From NCBI GenBank assembly GCA_937884625.1, contig CALGCE010000087.1, positions 1 to 9,738 of the forward strand: DNA of 9,738 nt, written 5' to 3'. Under the pieces are notes generated by a model. The model ran no database searches, was not told the origin of the DNA, and saw nothing but the letters and a program-made list of their open reading frames with translations. Origin of the DNA: an uncultured Clostridia bacterium. GTDB taxonomy: Bacteria > Bacillota > Clostridia > Oscillospirales > Acutalibacteraceae. Within the stretch, counting starts at the first letter, position 1. Every line of letters begins with the position of its first letter. Positions 7,249 to 9,738 of the stretch are shown here, piece after piece. The position numbers and the translations under genes were made by a program.

Positions 7249-7277
7249 AATATATCACACTTTTAAACATTTGTCAA
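7249..7277 (-). promoter_or_regulatory. strong promoter of the orphan transcript
   Basis: TTGACA (7272-7277), exactly 17 bases, then TATATT (7249-7254). It lies 40 bases past the htrA stop and points away from htrA, so it is not an htrA promoter. An ACACTT...AAGTGT inverted repeat with a 13-base gap overlaps the -35 and spacer and could be an operator. Confidence 0.75.
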
Positions 7278-7316
7278 GTGTTTTTGTTAAAAATTTTTAT
7301 TTATTTTTCACAAAAC

Positions 7317-8711
7317 TTATTTACCGTTGTTTGCACCGACCGTAAGTTCGGTAGTATAGTATCTTCCCGAACGGTAAATCTTAACCGAAACCGTTTTATT
7401 AGGCTTACTGTCACTGAGCAGGTCGGTAAGCACTTGATATTCAGTAATACTCTTGCCGTCAAACTCGGTTATAATATCGCCCCTGCGTATTCCTGCTTTA
7501 TATGCAGGACTGTCGTCGTCTACACTCAACACTACCGCACCCGTCGGATAACCGTAATAATCAAGCACTTCGGGGGTATACTTTTCGCTGACAGTAATTC
7601 CTATATACGGCTCGGGGTCGTTTTGTTTTGCAATAATGCTGTCGCACTTTTCTACTACTGTATTGACGGGTATTGCAAATCCCATACCCTCAAATTCTTC
7701 CGATACTATCTTTGAACTGTTGATGCCTATAAGTTCGCCTTTGGTATTAAGGAGTGCACCGCCGGAATTGCCGGGATTTATGGCGGCATCGGTCTGTATG
7801 AGGGCTACGTTTGAACTGCTTGACACAACCCTGTCAAGACCGCTTATAACACCGTATGTCACACTGCCCATAAATTCAAGACCGCCCGGACAGCCTATAA
7901 TTATTGCGTACTGTCCCGTTTTAAGTGTTGAGGAATCGCCACGCTCTACGGGTGTGAGTCCCGTTGCGTTTATCTTTATTACCGCAAGGTCTGACGATAT
8001 ATTATAGCCTACTACCGTTGCTTCAAGGGAATCACTGTCTTTACTGCTGCCTACAAACACTTCTATTTTTGACTTGCTTCCCCCGTTTACCGCACTTTCT
8101 ATAACGTGATAGTTTGTAACGATATAACCGTCTGATGTGTATATAACGCCCGAGCCTTCGCCTTTTGATTCCTGACTTCCGCCGAAGAAATTAAGAACGG
8201 AGGTGGTAGTTCTTATACCGACAACACTTGGTGTGACTTTCTGTGCTACCGCCTGTACTACAGAATCTACCGTTTCGTCAATATTTATATTTACATTTGA
8301 AGACTGACCGCTATTCGAATAATTTACCGTCTTGTTTTTACTGTCTTTATTGTAAACTCTGAATACCGCAACACCGCTTACCGCACCTATTACCGCCGCC
8401 AAAAGCGATGCTATTACCACAACGCCTGCACCGTATCCTGATTTTTTCTTTTTAGTCTTAACGGGGGTTTTAGGTACATAGTTGTTATATGTTGTGTTAT
8501 TATATCCGCTATGCGAAAAATTAGGATTTCCACTGCCGTAACTTCCCGTAGGTCTGTAATCTGCTGGGCGTTCATTGCTCTCCTCTTTGGGCTTTGATAT
8601 ATCGTCCTGTATTATATCAGAGTGGGAACGGGTGTAATATCCGCCCTCAGGCGTTACGGTATAACCGTTATTTTCCTCGTTTTCGGTAGTCTTTTTATCA
8701 AATTCATCCAT
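7317..8711 (-). CDS. htrA: HtrA/DegP-like membrane-anchored serine protease with PDZ domain
   Basis: A 464-residue trypsin-like protease of the Firmicute HtrA type. An N-terminal cytoplasmic region (1-90) is polar, rich in Asn, Gly and Tyr, and ends in a lysine cluster. One membrane anchor follows (about 93-118), then an extracytoplasmic protease domain (about 148-358) and one PDZ domain (about 368-460). The catalytic triad is complete: His202 in TNYHVI, Asp241 in SSDLAVIKI and Ser316 in GNSGGAL. The enzyme should act on the outer face of the membrane in protein quality control. The ATG at 8711 has AAGGAAG just upstream; the same frame stays open to 8759 but has no ribosome binding site there and would add 16 atypical residues. 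It lies after the 5S rRNA gene on the same strand and is separated from it by a terminator. A terminator after its own stop is not obvious. Confidence 0.95.
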   Translation of the reverse strand: MDEFDKKTTENEENNGYTVTPEGGYYTRSHSDIIQDDISKPKEESNERPADYRPTGSYGSGNPNFSHSGYNNTTYNNYVPKTPVKTKKKKSGYGAGVVVIASLLAAVIGAVSGVAVFRVYNKDSKNKTVNYSNSGQSSNVNINIDETVDSVVQAVAQKVTPSVVGIRTTTSVLNFFGGSQESKGEGSGVIYTSDGYIVTNYHVIESAVNGGSKSKIEVFVGSSKDSDSLEATVVGYNISSDLAVIKINATGLTPVERGDSSTLKTGQYAIIIGCPGGLEFMGSVTYGVISGLDRVVSSSSNVALIQTDAAINPGNSGGALLNTKGELIGINSSKIVSEEFEGMGFAIPVNTVVEKCDSIIAKQNDPEPYIGITVSEKYTPEVLDYYGYPTGAVVLSVDDDSPAYKAGIRRGDIITEFDGKSITEYQVLTDLLSDSKPNKTVSVKIYRSGRYYTTELTVGANNGK

Positions 8712-8738
8712 AAAAACTCTTCCTTTCTTTAAAGATAT

Positions 8739-8744
8739 ATTATA
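8739..8744 (-). promoter_or_regulatory. possible -10 box for htrA
   Basis: TATAAT on the minus strand lies 27 bases before the htrA ATG. No good -35 box is at the usual distance (ATTAAA at 17 bases, or TTGATT at an over-long 20 bases), so the promoter may be weak or activator-dependent. I see no CssR, CtsR or CIRCE-like site. Confidence 0.4.
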
Positions 8745-8811
8745 CCGTGTTTGTTGCATTATTTAATCAAAATTATGAACTATACATTAATTATATACTT
8801 TTTAATATGAA

Positions 8812-8839
8812 AAAACCCTGCCAAAAATGACAGGGTTTT
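8812..8839 (-). terminator. terminator of the 5S rRNA gene
   Basis: A 12-pair stem (arms 8812-8823 and 8828-8839, one wobble pair, four-base loop) begins just after the 5S 3' end. On the minus strand it ends in a run of T residues. It isolates 5S transcription from htrA. Confidence 0.88.
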
Positions 8840-8842
8840 GTG

Positions 8843-8956
<114 letters not shown>

Positions 8957-8960
8957 CTGT

Positions 8961-8988
8961 ATTTCGTTACTTCTTTAAGCAACGAAAT
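8961..8988 (-). repeat. inverted repeat between promoter and 5S gene
   Basis: A 12-base dyad (arms 8961-8972 and 8977-8988, one mismatch that becomes a wobble pair in RNA) starts one base after the -10 box and ends four bases before mature 5S. The expected start site (near 8983) falls inside the outer arm, so the RNA would keep about seven pairs. It could be a processing stem for 5S maturation or a DNA operator. Confidence 0.6.
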
Positions 8989-8989
8989 G

Positions 8990-9018
8990 ATTATATCATA
9001 ACAAATACTACTTGTCAA
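8990..9018 (-). promoter_or_regulatory. perfect consensus promoter of the 5S rRNA gene
   Basis: TTGACA (9013-9018), 17 bases, then TATAAT (8990-8995) on the minus strand, preceded by an A/T-rich run resembling an UP element. It predicts strong, independent 5S transcription. Confidence 0.88.
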
Positions 9019-9057
9019 GCATTTTTTAAAAAAATTTAACCGAAGAGCCCAATTTAT

Positions 9058-9738
9058 TTAATCCTCGCTTGACTGTTCCCCCTTATATGAGTTTACAAAA
9101 ATTCTGACGGTAATTTCTGTGCTTACCTTTTCTCCGTATTTAGGTGTTTGGTCAAGTACTGTTTCGGGTTTTGCCTCTGAATCATACTTCTCCACAACTT
9201 CTATATTTTCATATAAAAATCCTTGTTTAAGAAGTTCTATCTTGGCACTTTTTTCGTCAAGTCCGGTAACGTTCGGCACCTTGACATCGGGAGAGCCTAA
9301 ACTTATTGTAAGTTCTATCTTGGTTTTCTTTTCTACGCTCGTGCCTGCCTGTACCGACTGTGCACAAACGGTACCCTTTGGATATTTATCGGAAAATTCC
9401 TTCTTTTTTATGGAAAACTCAAAATGCTCGTATTCTTCGTTTTCGGCTTCGGTATCGACTATTTTTGAATAATATTTGCCCAAAAGGTCGGGTACCGTAT
9501 ATAATATTTTTGACTCAACCGCATCGGGGTCAACATCACCTATTGATGCTACGCTCGGTGTATCGTAAGACGATGATTCTTTTGAGGTTTCATCGCCCTT
9601 TTTACCAAAGAGACTTGCCCTGAATAAAGTAAGGCACAAAATAACCGCTACCAACAAAAATACGCCTGCGGTAACACCTGCCGAAATAAGTGCATACTTA
9701 GTTGAGGAAGAACCCTTATCCTCATTATTACCTTTTTT
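9058..9738 (-). CDS. prkC: C-terminal part of a PASTA-domain Ser/Thr protein kinase (runs off the right edge)
   Basis: The frame is open to the right edge and gives the last 226 residues. They contain a short hydrophilic stretch, one membrane segment (about 15-40), a Ser-rich linker and two PASTA repeats: about 80-148 (TVPDLLGKYYSKI ... PKGTVCAQSVQAGTSV ... LTISLG) and 152-215 (KVPNVTGLDEKSA ... KPETVLDQTPKYGEKV ... ITVRIFV). One membrane helix followed by PASTA repeats is the outer half of PrkC/PknB-type kinases, which bind cell-wall fragments outside and phosphorylate targets inside. The kinase domain would be beyond the window, so the call is an inference; a PASTA-only membrane protein or penicillin-binding protein is possible but less likely. 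Internal TTG codons near 9657 lie within the membrane segment and are not the start. The gene ends 40 bases before the 5S promoter. A T-run follows it, but the hairpin is unconvincing. Confidence 0.82.
   Translation of the reverse strand, partial: KKGNNEDKGSSSTKYALISAGVTAGVFLLVAVILCLTLFRASLFGKKGDETSKESSSYDTPSVASIGDVDPDAVESKILYTVPDLLGKYYSKIVDTEAENEEYEHFEFSIKKKEFSDKYPKGTVCAQSVQAGTSVEKKTKIELTISLGSPDVKVPNVTGLDEKSAKIELLKQGFLYENIEVVEKYDSEAKPETVLDQTPKYGEKVSTEITVRIFVNSYKGEQSSED

Noticed and set aside
7047..7250. Plus-strand open frame of 67 codons after the AEC gene
   Set aside because: It starts inside the terminator hairpin, has no ribosome binding site, and runs antisense to the orphan transcript. 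Its composition does not look like protein.
7278..7715. Plus-strand open frame of 145 codons
   Set aside because: It lies antisense over the end of htrA, whose catalytic and PDZ motifs are clear on the other strand.
9019..9057. Terminator after the PASTA kinase gene
   Set aside because: There is a run of T residues, but the only stem is broken (AAATT/AATTT around mismatches), so I could not support a hairpin.
9119..9623. Two plus-strand open frames under the PASTA repeats
   Set aside because: They are shadows of the PASTA-coding frame, with no start signals or recognisable content.

Overview
The window looks like chromosomal DNA of a low-GC anaerobic Firmicute of the class Clostridia, possibly a gut Oscillospiraceae/Ruminococcaceae relative. 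The reasons are AT-rich codon use, strong purine-rich ribosome binding sites, near-consensus sigma-A promoters, a rubrerythrin, a diaminopimelate dehydrogenase route to lysine, a DUF3048 lipoprotein, an HtrA-like membrane protease and a PASTA-domain kinase tail. The lineage is an inference from gene content and composition only. There are no insertion sequences, phage genes, CRISPR arrays or tRNAs.

Layout, left to right. On the minus strand, positions 1-266 hold the N-terminal part of a rubrerythrin gene with its own promoter, followed (331-1479) by a polytopic membrane protein with a DUF218/YdcF/SanA-type domain that starts at TTG. A divergent intergenic region (1480-1639) separates it from a plus-strand lysine/peptidoglycan-precursor operon, dapA-ddh-lysA (1640-4876), driven by a perfect TTGACA-17-TATAAT promoter. 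Next come two single-gene units on the plus strand, each with its own promoter: a DUF3048 lipoprotein (4975-6009), closed by a clear hairpin terminator, and an AEC-family permease (6118-7026), closed by a 13-bp hairpin.

From about 7048 to the right end everything reads on the minus strand. The right edge is the membrane anchor and two PASTA repeats of a truncated Ser/Thr kinase (9058-9738). After it comes a solitary 5S rRNA gene (8843-8956) with its own perfect promoter and terminator, then an HtrA/DegP-type protease (7317-8711). Between htrA and the AEC gene lies a separate short transcription unit (about 7048-7242) with a strong promoter and a shared hairpin terminator but no normal gene. 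It is either a small RNA or the remains of a roughly 30-codon gene interrupted by one TAA.

Functionally the window is mostly housekeeping. DapA and Ddh lead to meso-diaminopimelate for the cell wall and LysA takes it to lysine. HtrA, the PASTA kinase, the DUF218 protein and the DUF3048 lipoprotein all act, or probably act, at the envelope. I see no convincing multi-gene new system. The items most worth a second look are the orphan transcript at 7048-7277 and the free-standing 5S gene.
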